A stretch of DNA of 64,000 nucleotides from Streptomyces fildesensis (GTDB lineage Bacteria; Actinomycetota; Actinomycetes; Streptomycetales; Streptomycetaceae): the NCBI RefSeq assembly GCF_016107395.1, contig NZ_JAAIKO010000006.1, positions 306,558-370,557 of the forward strand, given 5' to 3'. Positions 8,659-17,598 of the stretch are shown here, one piece after another. Numbering within the stretch: the stretch's first letter is position 1; every line of letters begins with the position of its first letter. The translations under genes were made by a program, and so were the position numbers. Under the pieces are notes generated by a model. The model saw only the letters and a list, made by a program, of their open reading frames with translations, had not been told where the DNA came from and made no database searches.

Positions 8659-9234
8659 TCACTCCGGAGTGTCGAGCCCGGCGGCCACCGCGTCGGCCAG
8701 CCGCCGGGGCAGGTCCGACGGCGGTGTGCCGCCGAGCATGAACAGATGGACGAAGACGGTGCCGAGCAGTTGCGCGTGCGCCAGTACCGGATCGGACCCG
8801 CTGCGGATCTCACCCCGCTGGGTGGCCCGTTCGAGGATCCGGGCCAGTACGTTCTGCTGACGGTCGATGAACGTGGCGGCGAACCGGGTCGCCAACTCCG
8901 GGTCGGCGGCGATGTCGGCGATCAGCCCCGGCAGCGCCTTCCGCGCGTGCGGCGCGGACAGCAGGACGATGATCTGCTCGACGAGAGCGGTCAGATCGGC
9001 CCGCAGACCGCCGAGGTCGGCGGGCGGGGCGATCTCCGTCCCGTGCACCACGGCCACGAACACCATCTCGGCCTTGGACCGCCACCGCCGGTAGATCCCC
9101 GCCTTGCCGACCCCCGCCCGGGCCGCGACGCGGTCGATGCTCAACTGCTGGTACCCGACCTCGTCCAGGATCCCCCGTACGGCGTCACTGACCGCCGCGT
9201 CGACCTTGCCGTCCCGCGGGCGTCCTCGGTTCAT
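8659..9234 (-). CDS. TetR family transcriptional regulator
   Basis: 191 residues. N-terminal helix-turn-helix MNRGRPRDGKVDAAVSDAV...LSIDRVAARAGVGKAGIYRRW (residues 1-55), then an all-helical ligand domain of the TetR C33-like type. ATG 9234 gives the canonical RGRPRD opening; the preceding TGAGG is only three bases away. A perfect 14-bp palindrome lies 19 bp upstream, so it probably represses itself and the SRPBCC gene behind it. Confidence 0.9.
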   Translation of the reverse strand: MNRGRPRDGKVDAAVSDAVRGILDEVGYQQLSIDRVAARAGVGKAGIYRRWRSKAEMVFVAVVHGTEIAPPADLGGLRADLTALVEQIIVLLSAPHARKALPGLIADIAADPELATRFAATFIDRQQNVLARILERATQRGEIRSGSDPVLAHAQLLGTVFVHLFMLGGTPPSDLPRRLADAVAAGLDTPE

Positions 9235-9252
9235 GGCCTCAGCATAAACGAA

Positions 9253-9266
9253 ACGGATCGATCCGT
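9253..9266. promoter_or_regulatory. TetR operator (autoregulatory)
   Basis: ACGGATCGATCCGT is a perfect 14-bp inverted repeat just upstream of the TetR start codon, in the place where self-regulating TetR proteins bind. Confidence 0.65.
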
Positions 9267-9307
9267 AAATGAACCGGCGAGGACAACGGGCCCGATGCGC
9301 CCGGGGC

Positions 9308-10168
9308 TCACACGTCCCGGCGCCGCACGACAACGATGGCGACGACCACCGACACCAACGCCCAGCAGCCGAGGGCGATCCAGGACCCGGTGATCGTTGC
9401 CGGGTACTTACCCGGGTCGAAGTACGGGTTGTCCGGGTTCTCCTTCAGCCGGTCCACCGCGGCGATGGGCAGGTAGTGGCCGATCTCCTTGAGGAGCTTG
9501 TACCGGTCACCGCCGAACATCAGGGGAGCGATGAACAGCAGGGACACCAGGCCGACGATCGTGGCCGTGGCGTGCCGGATGACGGCGGCGAAGGCGATGC
9601 CGATGAGGGCCGACACCGGGACGATCAGCGCGTACGCCGTGACGGCGCGCAGACAGCCGGGGTCGTTGATCGAGAGGCCGACATGGCGTGAGGCCAGCAT
9701 GGCGTTGGTGCCGAAGAAGGACGCCGTCGAGATGATCACGCCCATGACGAGGGTGACCGCGGTGACGACGACCACCTTGGCCGCCACCACCGCTCGCCGG
9801 TCGGGTACGGCGGCGAACGTCGTACGGACCATTCCGGTGGCGTACTCGCCGAAGATCGAGATGGCGCCGACGCTGGCCGCCGCGAGCATCATGAGGTAGA
9901 CGGCGATGCTGTTGAGACCGTGGAAGAGCGGGTCGTACCGGTACGGGGGCATCCCCGGCCTCGCGGACTGGTCGATGTAGGTCAGGTCGGTGTGGACGGC
10001 GTTGAGATTGACCGCGATGGCGACCAACGCGCTGACCACCAGCACCCAGTAGGTCGACCGGAGCGACCGCATTTTGATCCACTCGGCCGCGAGCAGGTCC
10101 ACGAACCGCACCGCGGGATCGGTCATTCGCGCCGGCGGCGTTACGGCGGTCGAGGTCATCGTGCTCAT
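9308..10168 (-). CDS. ABC-2 type transporter permease
   Basis: 286 residues with six predicted membrane segments, opening with RFVDLLAAEWIKMRSLRSTYW, the signature of ABC-2 permeases that pair with a separate ATPase. The motif GEYATGMVRTTFAAVPDRR near residue 110 is the conserved cytoplasmic loop. Its start overlaps the stop of the ATPase gene (ATGA), so translation is coupled. The pair probably exports a lipid, antibiotic or peptide; the substrate is unknown. Confidence 0.88.
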   Translation of the reverse strand: MSTMTSTAVTPPARMTDPAVRFVDLLAAEWIKMRSLRSTYWVLVVSALVAIAVNLNAVHTDLTYIDQSARPGMPPYRYDPLFHGLNSIAVYLMMLAAASVGAISIFGEYATGMVRTTFAAVPDRRAVVAAKVVVVTAVTLVMGVIISTASFFGTNAMLASRHVGLSINDPGCLRAVTAYALIVPVSALIGIAFAAVIRHATATIVGLVSLLFIAPLMFGGDRYKLLKEIGHYLPIAAVDRLKENPDNPYFDPGKYPATITGSWIALGCWALVSVVVAIVVVRRRDV

Positions 10169-11076
10169 CGGGGATCTCCTGCGAGGTATTCAACGCTGTC
10201 GGCGGTGAGTTCCATGAACGCGGTCTCCAGCGAAGAGGTCTGGGTCGCGAGTTCGTGCAGCATGATGCGGTGCAGGTGGGCGAGTTCGCCGATCCGGGCC
10301 GCACTCAGTCCGGCCACCCGCCCCACCGTGCCGCTCTCATGACGCACCGACGCACCCTCGGCGGTCAGTACGGTTGCCAGCGCGTCGAGTTCGGGCGTCT
10401 GCACGGTCACGCCCGTGCCGGTGCTGCGGGCCGAGAAGTCCTCCAGGCTCTGGTCGGCGATGAGCCGGCCCTGACCGATCACGATCAGATGATCGGCGGT
10501 GTGCTCCATCTCGCCCATCATGTGGCTGGAGACGAACACGGTGCGGCCCTCGGACGCCAGCCGTCGGAACAGGCCGCGCACCCACAGCACGCCTTCCGGG
10601 TCCAGGCCGTTGAGCGGTTCGTCGAACAGCAGCACCGGAGGATCACCGAGCAGAGCGCCCGCGATGCCCAGCCGCTGCTTCATCCCGAGGGAGAACCCGC
10701 CGATGCGGCGCCGCGCCGCCTTGGCCAGCCCGACCTCCGCCAGGACATCGTCCACGCGGTGCAGCGGGATGCGGTTGCTGCGCGCCAGGGCGGACAGATG
10801 CGCCGCGGCGCTGCGCCCGCCGTGCACGTCCTGCGCGTCCAGCAGCGCGCCGACATGGCGCAGTCCGCGCGGCCGGTCCGCGAACGGGACCCCGTCGACG
10901 GTGACGGACCCGCCGGTCGGGGTGTTCAGTCCCAGGATCATCCGCAGAGTGGTGGACTTGCCCGCACCGTTCGGGCCGAGGAATCCGGTCACCTGTCCAG
11001 GTCGCACGGTGAAGGTCAGGGTTTCGACGGCGAGGGTGTCGCCGTAGCTCTTGGTCAGTCGGTCGGCTTCAATCAC
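10165..11076 (-). CDS. ABC transporter ATP-binding protein (drug-export type)
   Basis: About 303 residues from GTG 11076. Walker A GPNGAGKST near residue 35, signature FSLGMKQR near 130, Walker B LLFDEP near 152, and H-loop SSHMM near 186. The 85-residue C-terminal tail after the nucleotide-binding domain is typical of DrrA/CcmA-like ATPases. It is followed directly by its permease and is divergent from a two-component system whose response regulator may control it. Confidence 0.9.
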   Translation of the reverse strand: MIEADRLTKSYGDTLAVETLTFTVRPGQVTGFLGPNGAGKSTTLRMILGLNTPTGGSVTVDGVPFADRPRGLRHVGALLDAQDVHGGRSAAAHLSALARSNRIPLHRVDDVLAEVGLAKAARRRIGGFSLGMKQRLGIAGALLGDPPVLLFDEPLNGLDPEGVLWVRGLFRRLASEGRTVFVSSHMMGEMEHTADHLIVIGQGRLIADQSLEDFSARSTGTGVTVQTPELDALATVLTAEGASVRHESGTVGRVAGLSAARIGELAHLHRIMLHELATQTSSLETAFMELTADSVEYLAGDPR

Positions 11077-11192
11077 GATGCCAACGGTGCCGGTCCGGCA
11101 ACCGGTGCCGCATCGGGCCGGCGGCCACCTTCCGCAAGTGCCGAGGTGGCCCCGGGGACTACATCCACGGGCCAATGCGCAGGTGGAGGCCG

Positions 11193-12395
11193 GTGACCTA
11201 CGATCGGGCCATGACCGTCACCCACCGTCCTCCATTGCTGAAGCGCTTGCCCATGGGCGTGTGGGTCGGCGCCTTCTGGTCGACGCTCATCCTTGTGCGC
11301 TCCTTCCAACGGCCGGACGAGTTCCGTCATCTGACCGAACTCGACGGCAACATCGAGGGTGGCCCGCTGCTCATCGTCGCGGTCGTCACCACCTTCGGCG
11401 CCCTGCTGCTGTTCCGCGCGCCGCTGGCGTCACTCGGCCTGGCGCTCGCGGGCGTCGTCGTCGCCCTCGGATCGCGTGTGGTGGAGGCGCCGATCGTGGT
11501 CTTCCTGCTGGCCGACGGAGTGGTGGGCTACATCGCGGCCACCCGCTCGCGCCGGATCTCGATCCTCGCCGCCATGCTGCCGGTCGTTCTGGTGACGGCT
11601 TTCACGGTCACCCGGCTGATACGCGAAGGGGACGCCGGGATCGCGGCGGAGGCCGCCGTCGCGTCGACCGCGGTCATCGCCTGGCTGATCGGCAACACGA
11701 TCCACCAGAGCCGCGCCTACACCGAGACGCTGCGCTCCCGGGCCACTCAACAGGCGGTCACCGCCGAGCGGCTGCGGATCGCCCGCGAACTGCACGACAT
11801 GGTCGCGCACAGCATCGGCATCATCGCCATCCAGGCGGGTGTGGCCAGCCGCGTCATGGACAGTCAGCCCGACGAGACCCGCAAAGCACTCGACGCCATC
11901 GAGGCCACCAGCCGCGAGACCCTGTCCGGGCTCCGGCGGACGCTGCGCGCGCTGCGCCAGTCGGATGCGGACTCGGCGCCCCTCGACCCGGCGCCGGGAC
12001 TGGCCGACGTCGGACAACTGGTCGCGAAGACCAGGGAAGCCGGTGTGCGCGTCGACGTCCGGTGGCGCGGCGAACGCAGACCCGTGCCCGCCGACATCGA
12101 CCTCTCCGCCTTCCGCATCATCCAGGAGGCGGTCACCAACGTCGTGCGGCACTCCGGCACCCGGGACTGCAGCGTGAGCGTCGACTACCGGGACGAGGAG
12201 TTGTCCATCGAGGTCGTCGACCTCGGCTGCGGCGGCGAGGGGGGAGCGGGGTACGGCATCGTCGGTATGCGCGAGCGGGTCAGCCTGTTGCACGGCGAAT
12301 TCAGCGCCGGCCCGCGGCCCGAAGGCGGCTTCCGCGTCGCCGCACGGCTCCCGGTGCCCGCCGGGGCCGGGATGGCCGGGGTGACCGCCCGATGA
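11193..12395 (+). CDS. Sensor histidine kinase (NarL-type, HisKA_3)
   Basis: 400 residues from GTG 11193 (GGAGG three bases before it; ATG 11211 is the alternative). Six or so membrane segments fill residues 15-175 with no large sensor domain. The HisKA_3 box RLRIARELHDMVAHSIGII carries the phospho-accepting His near residue 203, followed by an HATPase with the N box FRIIQEAVTNVVRHS and G box GGAGYGIVGMRER. It overlaps the response regulator by ATGA. The divergent ABC exporter is a likely target. Confidence 0.9.
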   Translation: MTYDRAMTVTHRPPLLKRLPMGVWVGAFWSTLILVRSFQRPDEFRHLTELDGNIEGGPLLIVAVVTTFGALLLFRAPLASLGLALAGVVVALGSRVVEAPIVVFLLADGVVGYIAATRSRRISILAAMLPVVLVTAFTVTRLIREGDAGIAAEAAVASTAVIAWLIGNTIHQSRAYTETLRSRATQQAVTAERLRIARELHDMVAHSIGIIAIQAGVASRVMDSQPDETRKALDAIEATSRETLSGLRRTLRALRQSDADSAPLDPAPGLADVGQLVAKTREAGVRVDVRWRGERRPVPADIDLSAFRIIQEAVTNVVRHSGTRDCSVSVDYRDEELSIEVVDLGCGGEGGAGYGIVGMRERVSLLHGEFSAGPRPEGGFRVAARLPVPAGAGMAGVTAR

Positions 12396-13051
12396 TCCGC
12401 GTCATCCTCACCGACGACCAGCCCCTGGTCCGCACCGGCCTGCGCGTCCTGATCGCCGACACCCCCGACATCGAAGTCGTGGGGGAGGCCGCGAACGGCG
12501 CCGAGGCGGTGTCCCTGGCCACGGAACTGCGCCCCGACGTCGCCGTCATGGACATCCGCATGCCCGTGCTGGACGGCATCGGAGCCGCGCGACTCATCAC
12601 CGAGGACCCGCAGTTGCCGACGCGCGTCCTCGTCCTCACCACGTTCGACGACGACGAGTACGTCTACGCCGCGCTGCGCGCCGGAGCGAGCGGATTCCTC
12701 GTCAAGGACATGCCGCTGGAGTCCATTCTCGACGGGATCCGAGTCGTCGGCGCCGGTGACGCCCTGATCGCCCCCAGTGTCACCCGCCGCCTCATCGCGG
12801 AGTTCGCCGGCCGCCCCGAGCCCACCACCCCGCACCCCGCCCCGGTGGACGGCGTCACCAACCGCGAGCGCGAGGTCCTGACACTCGTGGGCCGCGGTCT
12901 GTCCAACACCGAGATCGCCGAGGAACTCGTCATCAGCGTCTCCACCGCAAAGGCCCACGTCGCCCGCCTGTTCACCAAACTCGCCGCCCGCGACCGCGTC
13001 CACCTCGTCATCATCGCGTACGAACTCGGCCTCGTATCCCCGCCCCGCTGA
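12392..13051 (+). CDS. NarL/FixJ response regulator
   Basis: 219 residues. Receiver domain with acidic pocket DD at 8-9, phosphorylation site Asp54 (VMDIRMP), and conserved Thr and Lys in LTTFDDDEY and LVKDMP. A LuxR-type DNA-binding domain covers residues 150-215 (LTNREREVLTLVGRGLSNTEIAEEL pattern). Start overlaps the kinase stop by ATGA. Partner of the preceding kinase. Confidence 0.93.
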   Translation: MIRVILTDDQPLVRTGLRVLIADTPDIEVVGEAANGAEAVSLATELRPDVAVMDIRMPVLDGIGAARLITEDPQLPTRVLVLTTFDDDEYVYAALRAGASGFLVKDMPLESILDGIRVVGAGDALIAPSVTRRLIAEFAGRPEPTTPHPAPVDGVTNREREVLTLVGRGLSNTEIAEELVISVSTAKAHVARLFTKLAARDRVHLVIIAYELGLVSPPR

Positions 13052-13085
13052 CGCCTACTGCCAGGGCTTCCCGCCTTTCCCTGTA

Positions 13086-13679
13086 TCAGGCGGCGGCCCA
13101 TGCCGGGTCGCGTCCGGTGAGCGCGACGATGCGGTCGAGGAGCGGGGCGTCGGAGGGGATGGCGACGGCGGGGCCGAAGATGCCCTGGCGGGCGGGGGAC
13201 TGTCCCGGGGCGGCCAGGGGCTCCACGAACTCGCGGCAGCCTTCGAGCGTTTGGACGTCGGCGGAGAACGGCTGCCCGGTGGCGCGGGCGATGTCCCAGC
13301 CGTGGATGGTCAGTTCGTTGAGGCCCACCCTGCCGATCATGCCGGCGGGCATCGTGACACCGCCGACCTCCGTCATCCCCTCCCAGGCGGCCGGATCGCG
13401 CCAGGCCTCGGCGAGGGTGGTGAGCTGCTCGGGGATGCGGGTGCGCCAGTCCGCGCCGAGCCGGGAGGCGTCGGGGGAGGGCGGTTGGGAACCCTCGCTG
13501 AGCGGCGTTTTCCGGGCGGCGATGAGGAAGGCGTGGGAGAGGCCGTCGACATGGTCGAGGAGGTCGCCGAGGGTGTACTTGGCACACGGTGTCGGCGCGG
13601 TGAGCTGTTCGTCGGGGATGGCGCTCAGCAGGTCCGCCAGTCGCTGGGCCGCGGGACCGAGGTCGAGCATCGCTGTCAT
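13086..13679 (-). CDS. TIGR03086 / maleylpyruvate isomerase N-terminal-like protein
   Basis: 197 residues with the DinB-fold pattern of the actinobacterial TIGR03086 family: AAQRLADLLSAIPDEQLTAPTPC at the start, GDLLDHVDGLSHAF near residue 37, and ELTIHGWDIARATGQ near 125. Histidines in the second and third motifs would bind a metal. Members act in mycothiol-dependent chemistry or are uncharacterised. The start at 13679 has AAGGAG nine bases before it. Convergent with the response regulator, 34 bp apart. Confidence 0.82.
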   Translation of the reverse strand: MTAMLDLGPAAQRLADLLSAIPDEQLTAPTPCAKYTLGDLLDHVDGLSHAFLIAARKTPLSEGSQPPSPDASRLGADWRTRIPEQLTTLAEAWRDPAAWEGMTEVGGVTMPAGMIGRVGLNELTIHGWDIARATGQPFSADVQTLEGCREFVEPLAAPGQSPARQGIFGPAVAIPSDAPLLDRIVALTGRDPAWAAA

Positions 13680-13843
13680 GGGAGTGACTCCTTCGGCGCG
13701 TGTTCGCAGTATGCGTGGCAACGAAGGGGTAGACGGCATGGCGCCGCGGAACTCATCGGTCGCGCCGATGGTCGCGCCGATATTGTTTCGCGCGGCAGCC
13801 TGGAGGCCCCCGGACGGCCGCGTCCGACCTGGTGGAGCCCGGC

Positions 13844-14362
13844 CTAGTGGAGACTGCGCTGCATCCACGGCACGAGGTCGCGCTCCTCGTGCAGGAGGTA
13901 CTGGTCGATCTCGCCGAGCACGAGCTGCGTGGTGAGCGTCATGCCCTCGACGGCCACCTTGCCGGCGATGACGTCGTCCAGACGGCTCAGCAGCTGAGCA
14001 CCGTCCTCGCGATCGCGCACCACCGCCACGGAGGCCTTGTCGTGCCGCTCCAGAAGCGGGTGGACCGTCGCTTGTTTCGCCGCGTAGTGCGCCCGGAACG
14101 CCTCCCGGAACGCGGGCAGGCCCTCCGGTGCGCCCGTGGGAACCCTGTGCAGGTCCTGCAGGGTGGCCCGCAGGGCGCGGCTGCGGGCGATGAGAGCGTC
14201 CGTCGCGACGGTGTGAATCTCGTGCGCCTGCGCCTCGTCGTGCCGGCGCTTCTCGGCGTTGGCGTTGAATTCCGCCCCGTGCTGGTTGATCTCGTGCGGA
14301 CCCTGGGGGTGGTCCTGCGACGGGCGGTTCTGCGACGCGTGGTCCTGATCCGAAGCGGTCAT
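13844..14362 (-). CDS. Hemerythrin HHE-domain protein
   Basis: 172 residues. The N-terminal 45 residues are His/Gln/Pro-rich and disordered. The rest is a four-helix bundle with metal-ligand candidates HEIHTVATDALIARS, FREAFRAHYAAKQATVHPLLERHD and LLHEERDLVPWM, the spacing of HHE domains that bind a di-iron centre for oxygen, NO or iron sensing. A strong AGGAGGTG precedes the ATG. It lies upstream of nothing obvious and downstream of the SPW gene; both are small stress-type genes. Confidence 0.8.
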   Translation of the reverse strand: MTASDQDHASQNRPSQDHPQGPHEINQHGAEFNANAEKRRHDEAQAHEIHTVATDALIARSRALRATLQDLHRVPTGAPEGLPAFREAFRAHYAAKQATVHPLLERHDKASVAVVRDREDGAQLLSRLDDVIAGKVAVEGMTLTTQLVLGEIDQYLLHEERDLVPWMQRSLH

Positions 14363-14594
14363 GGTGGGCGACACCTCCTGGTTGCATCCACTCACGCTGT
14401 CCTGGTACCCGCAATCCAGGAGCGGACGCCGCCGCGGACGCCACGTCCCCACGAATGGACGCCCGGCCGGGGCCGGGCGTGTCCAGGGTGATCGGGCCGG
14501 CTTCCGCCGCGCGCACGGATGGCCGTCCCCGGCATTCGCCGGCCCCTCCAGGACGACCATCAGTACTTTGTCCGCGTCGGATGTGGTCCCGGCG

Positions 14595-15035
14595 TCAGGA
14601 CTCTCTCTTGTTCCTCATCATCATTCCTGCCGCCGCGAGGCCGAGCAGGCAGATGACGGCGCCGGTGATGATGTTGTTCCACATCGCGCCGGTCTCGGGG
14701 TGACGGATGACCACCCACGGGGAGACGATCAGCCAGACGCCGATCGCCGCGCACGCCAAACTCATGCCCTGCATGCGATCCGGGGCCATGGTCAGACACA
14801 GCGCCAACACGGCGACCGCGATGCCCATGATCAGGTTGTTCTGTGCCAACTGCGGGGACGTGGGCGCGAAGTGCACCGTCCAGGGCGAGATGGCGGCGTA
14901 CAGCCCGGCCAGGAGCAGCAGTCCGTCGACTCCTACGATCCCCCGGCCTCCGAGCACGCGGGCGTAGCGATCACGCATTTCCGATACGTCCGGATGTGCT
15001 GCGATATCCCCCGGGCGGTGTGACACGTCGGCCAT
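14595..15035 (-). CDS. SPW repeat membrane protein
   Basis: 146 residues. Two SPW repeats, each a pair of membrane helices starting with the Ser-Pro-Trp signature (SPWTVHF near residue 59 and SPWVVI near 115). Four membrane segments in all, with a short soluble N-terminus. The family is common in streptomycetes and its function is unknown. ATG 15035 is chosen because GAAGGAGG lies nine bases upstream; a longer start at 15062 lacks one. Confidence 0.87.
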   Translation of the reverse strand: MADVSHRPGDIAAHPDVSEMRDRYARVLGGRGIVGVDGLLLLAGLYAAISPWTVHFAPTSPQLAQNNLIMGIAVAVLALCLTMAPDRMQGMSLACAAIGVWLIVSPWVVIRHPETGAMWNNIITGAVICLLGLAAAGMMMRNKRES

Positions 15036-15164
15036 ACGACTCGCCTCCTTCGGCTTATGCAAGTCTGACCGCGTTTGCGGTATCTACCGCGAGTCCATTG
15101 TGCGCCTAAGTTGCCGTTATGTGTAGGTTCTGCCGTGCCGTGCTGGCGGCCTCCGCCGGACGGG

Positions 15165-15194
15165 GTGTCCGACACGATGTTGGACACCATGTCC
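15165..15194. promoter_or_regulatory. Double inverted repeat, probable TetR operator
   Basis: GTGTCCGACAC (15165-15175) and GGACACCATGTCC (15182-15194, perfect 5-3-5 dyad) lie between the divergent SPW and TetR genes, with a further TGTCCGA half-site at 15216. Overlapping dyads like this are typical of TetR autoregulation. Confidence 0.55.
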
Positions 15195-15280
15195 GACCGC
15201 CATTAACTTAGGAAATGTCCGATCTGGAGGGAGTGTGATTCGGAAACGCACCTCACCGGAAGGACCGGAAGGAGGAAGGA

Positions 15281-15928
15281 ATGGCCTCGATCACCCGTCC
15301 CCGTTCGCAGCAGTCCCAGCGGCGCGCCGGCACCGAGCACGTGGTGTTCGCCGCGGTGCAGCGCCTCCTCGACGCGGGGGAGTGCTTCACCGAACTGGGT
15401 GTTCGGCGCATCGCCAGCGAAGCGGGGATCGCGCGCTCCACCTTCTATCTCTGCTTCCAGGACAAGACCGAGGTCCTGATCCGGCTGACCGCCACGATGA
15501 AGGACGAACTCTTCAGCAGGGGCGCGGCCTGGCGCCCCACCGGTCCGGGCGGCGGACCCGAGGCGCTGGCCGCCGTCTACGCGGGCCGGCTCGCGTACTG
15601 CCGGGAGCGGGCGCCACTGCTGGCCGCCGTCGCGGAGGTCGCCGCGTACGATCCGGTCGTTCGCGAGGCCAGGGCGCAGGAGATCGAGCGCTTCGCGCAC
15701 CACATCGCGTCGCTGCTGGAGGAGGAGCAACGCGAGGGCCGGCTCTCCGCGGACGTCGACCCGGTGACCGCCGGACAGGTGCTCGCCTGGGGCGGGGAGC
15801 AGGTCATCGCCCGTCAGGTGACGACCGGCGGCGCGGAGGACGACGCCAAGGTCGCCCGCGAGATGGCGTACGGCCAATGGTTCGGCACCTACCGCCGCCG
15901 GCCTGGCCCTGACGGGACGCCGACCTGA
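15281..15928 (+). CDS. TetR/AcrR family transcriptional regulator
   Basis: 215 residues. Helix-turn-helix at residues 20-65 (FTELGVRRIASEAGIARSTFYLCF), followed by an all-helical effector domain. A strong GGAAGGAGGAAGGA precedes the ATG. It is divergent from the SPW gene across a region rich in GTGTCC/GGACAC dyads, so it may control that gene and itself. Ligand unknown. Confidence 0.9.
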   Translation: MASITRPRSQQSQRRAGTEHVVFAAVQRLLDAGECFTELGVRRIASEAGIARSTFYLCFQDKTEVLIRLTATMKDELFSRGAAWRPTGPGGGPEALAAVYAGRLAYCRERAPLLAAVAEVAAYDPVVREARAQEIERFAHHIASLLEEEQREGRLSADVDPVTAGQVLAWGGEQVIARQVTTGGAEDDAKVAREMAYGQWFGTYRRRPGPDGTPT

Positions 15929-16019
15929 GCCTGGCACCGAAGTGATCATCCCTGCGATGCTGATGCCCCGGACCGGCTGGAGGGGTGTTCGTCCTGATAC
16001 CAAGCACGACGGGGAGCCG

Positions 16020-16550
16020 ATGAGCACGCGGTCGGCACGTCCGCCCAAGGCCTTCGGCTATCTGACCGTCATGTCCGTCGTCATGATCGTCGTGGGGCTG
16101 GGCGGATTCATCATCACCCTGGTGTTCACCATCCCCGGTCACGCCAAGGTGACATCGTCCCTGAAAAGTCGCGGAGTTGAGGCTCAGGGCACGGTGACGA
16201 GGTGCCAGCAGGGCACCACCGACGAGAACGGTGCAGAGTAACCCGTCACCTGCTGGGTACGGTTCACCCCGCCCGGCGGGCACTCCGTCGAATCGTCACT
16301 CGCCTTCAAGACGGAGCGAGTGGGCGACGGCACGGCCATGGCGATCGTGTACGACCCGGAGGACACGGCCGTCGTCGCCCGCCCCTCGGACCTCGGCTAC
16401 TGGAACTCACTCGTCCGGAATTCGTTGGACGTGGTTCTGCTGGCCATCTCCGCCGTCATGGTCCCCCTCGCAATCGCGGGGCTCCTTCTGCGGCGCTTCC
16501 TCTCGCGGTTCAGCCTGCGGCCGGTGCGGAACCTGGCGCCCCGCCCCTGA
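16020..16550 (+). pseudogene. DUF3592 membrane protein, interrupted by an in-frame stop
   Basis: The reading frame from ATG 16020 encodes a first membrane segment (residues 14-40), then the extracytoplasmic domain beginning KSRGVEAQGTVTRCQQG; at codon 74 it meets TAA (16239-16241). Without any frame change it then continues through PVTCWVRFTPPGG, the DUF3592 core VVYDPED-like motif IVYDPEDTAVV, and a second membrane segment up to the stop at 16548. Total length (176 codons) and domain order are right for the family, so a single nonsense change has split an otherwise intact gene. A sequencing error is the main alternative. Confidence 0.8.
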
Positions 16551-16594
16551 AAACGCCCCCTGAACGCCCCTGAGAAACGGCAGGGAAAACGGCA

Positions 16595-16622
16595 CTGGCC
16601 GCCGGTGGTCACCGGCGGCCAG
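16595..16622. terminator. Bidirectional terminator hairpin
   Basis: A perfect 13-bp stem (CTGGCCGCCGGTG paired with CACCGGCGGCCAG) with a two-base loop lies between the DUF3592 pseudogene and the converging rodlin gene. Confidence 0.75.
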
Positions 16623-16641
16623 AACGTTCGAGCGGGGTGTG

Positions 16642-17052
16642 TCAGTGGTTCGCGACACCGTTGCCCGACAGGACCGGGATCTGGTCCAGGATGTGCGACA
16701 GCGGCTCGTCGCCCTTGATCTGCGACGAGTTCTCGGTGCACTGCTGGTTCTGCGGCGAGGACAGGACGTTGATGTCCTGCACGCTGATCGGGACCAGGCC
16801 GACGAGCGAACCGACGTTGGCCTTCGCCGGCAGGCCGATGCAGGGCTTGTTGAGCGAGCCCTGGATGAGGCCGAACGAGGGGCTCATGTAGCCGCTCGTG
16901 TAGGTGTTGCCGTACGACTGCTCGGAACCGTTGCCGTTGGTGGTGCTGGCGCCGCCCGAGTCGCCGATCGCCATCGCGGGCGCGGCCATCGCGGCGGTGG
17001 CGCCGACGACGGTGACAGCCACCGCGGCCGTGGCGAGGAACTTCTTGATCAT
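16642..17052 (-). CDS. rdl: Rodlin (spore-surface rodlet protein)
   Basis: 136 residues, close to the 131-133 of known RdlA/RdlB. Signal peptide residues 1-28 (MIKKFLATAAVAVTVVG...AMA), then the family features GNTYTSGYMSPSF, LIQGSLNKPC, the Cys pair (LNKPC and NQQCTENSSQ) and the closing LSHILDQIPVLSGNG. Rodlins organise chaplin fibrils into the rodlet layer of aerial hyphae and spores. AAGGA lies nine bases before ATG. Only one copy is here, whereas S. coelicolor has a divergent pair; no chaplin is adjacent. Confidence 0.9.
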   Translation of the reverse strand: MIKKFLATAAVAVTVVGATAAMAAPAMAIGDSGGASTTNGNGSEQSYGNTYTSGYMSPSFGLIQGSLNKPCIGLPAKANVGSLVGLVPISVQDINVLSSPQNQQCTENSSQIKGDEPLSHILDQIPVLSGNGVANH

Positions 17053-17159
17053 CACAAGTCCTTTTTGTGCGAAATTGACCTGGTACCGGGTCTGCCTGAT
17101 CAACTGTCCCGCGCGGATTTGGTTATGGGGCTTCACCCGTATGGAGGCAAACGAAAGGG

Positions 17160-17192
17160 GCCCCTGGGACTTGGAGTCCAAGTCCCAGGGGC
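17160..17192 (-). terminator. Strong terminator hairpin
   Basis: A perfect 15-bp stem (GCCCCTGGGACTTGG and its complement) with loop AGT lies 29 bp past the stop of the luciferase-like gene and upstream of the rodlin, insulating the two minus-strand genes. Confidence 0.8.
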
Positions 17193-17220
17193 GCCGGGGA
17201 TCCTGCGTGCTGAGGTGTTG

Positions 17221-17598
17221 TCAGGCGGCGTATTGACGTTGATGGGTGCAGGGATCCGCGGCGAGTCCCGAGAGCTCTTCCTCCGCGACAGCCGGACCGG
17301 CCTGGAGCGCGGCGCTGACCAGGGTGATGAGCAGGTCGATGTCGGTGCGGCAGTCGAGCCGGACGGTCACCCAGCCGGAACCGTGGTGCACCCGCAGCGC
17401 GGTGGACTCGCTCAGCGCCGGCAGCAGTTTGGCGACCATGGTGCGGGACAGGTGCACCTCGGCTTCCTGCGCGCTGTGGAAATGGACTATCTCCTGGGCG
17501 CCTGTGCGCACGCAGTACTCACTGCCGCAACTGGCCCGGCCACCGGTGAGACCAGGCCAGCTCATCAGCTGTTCCCTGGCATGTCTGGCAGAGTTCAT
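17221..17598 (-). CDS. Luciferase-like domain protein (DUF5519-type)
   Basis: 125 residues. Streptomycetes carry a small family with the same layout: an N-terminal AREQLMSWPGLT segment, conserved small-residue turn CGSEYCVR, core EIVHFHSAQEAEVHLS, and STALRVHHGSGWVTVRLDC-type strand followed by DIDLLITLVSAALQA. It is annotated as luciferase domain or DUF5519, but no catalytic function is established. It is soluble and has no signal peptide. Start at 17598 is chosen from the family N-terminus; upstream in-frame sequence has no coding bias. Confidence 0.7.
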   Translation of the reverse strand: MNSARHAREQLMSWPGLTGGRASCGSEYCVRTGAQEIVHFHSAQEAEVHLSRTMVAKLLPALSESTALRVHHGSGWVTVRLDCRTDIDLLITLVSAALQAGPAVAEEELSGLAADPCTHQRQYAA

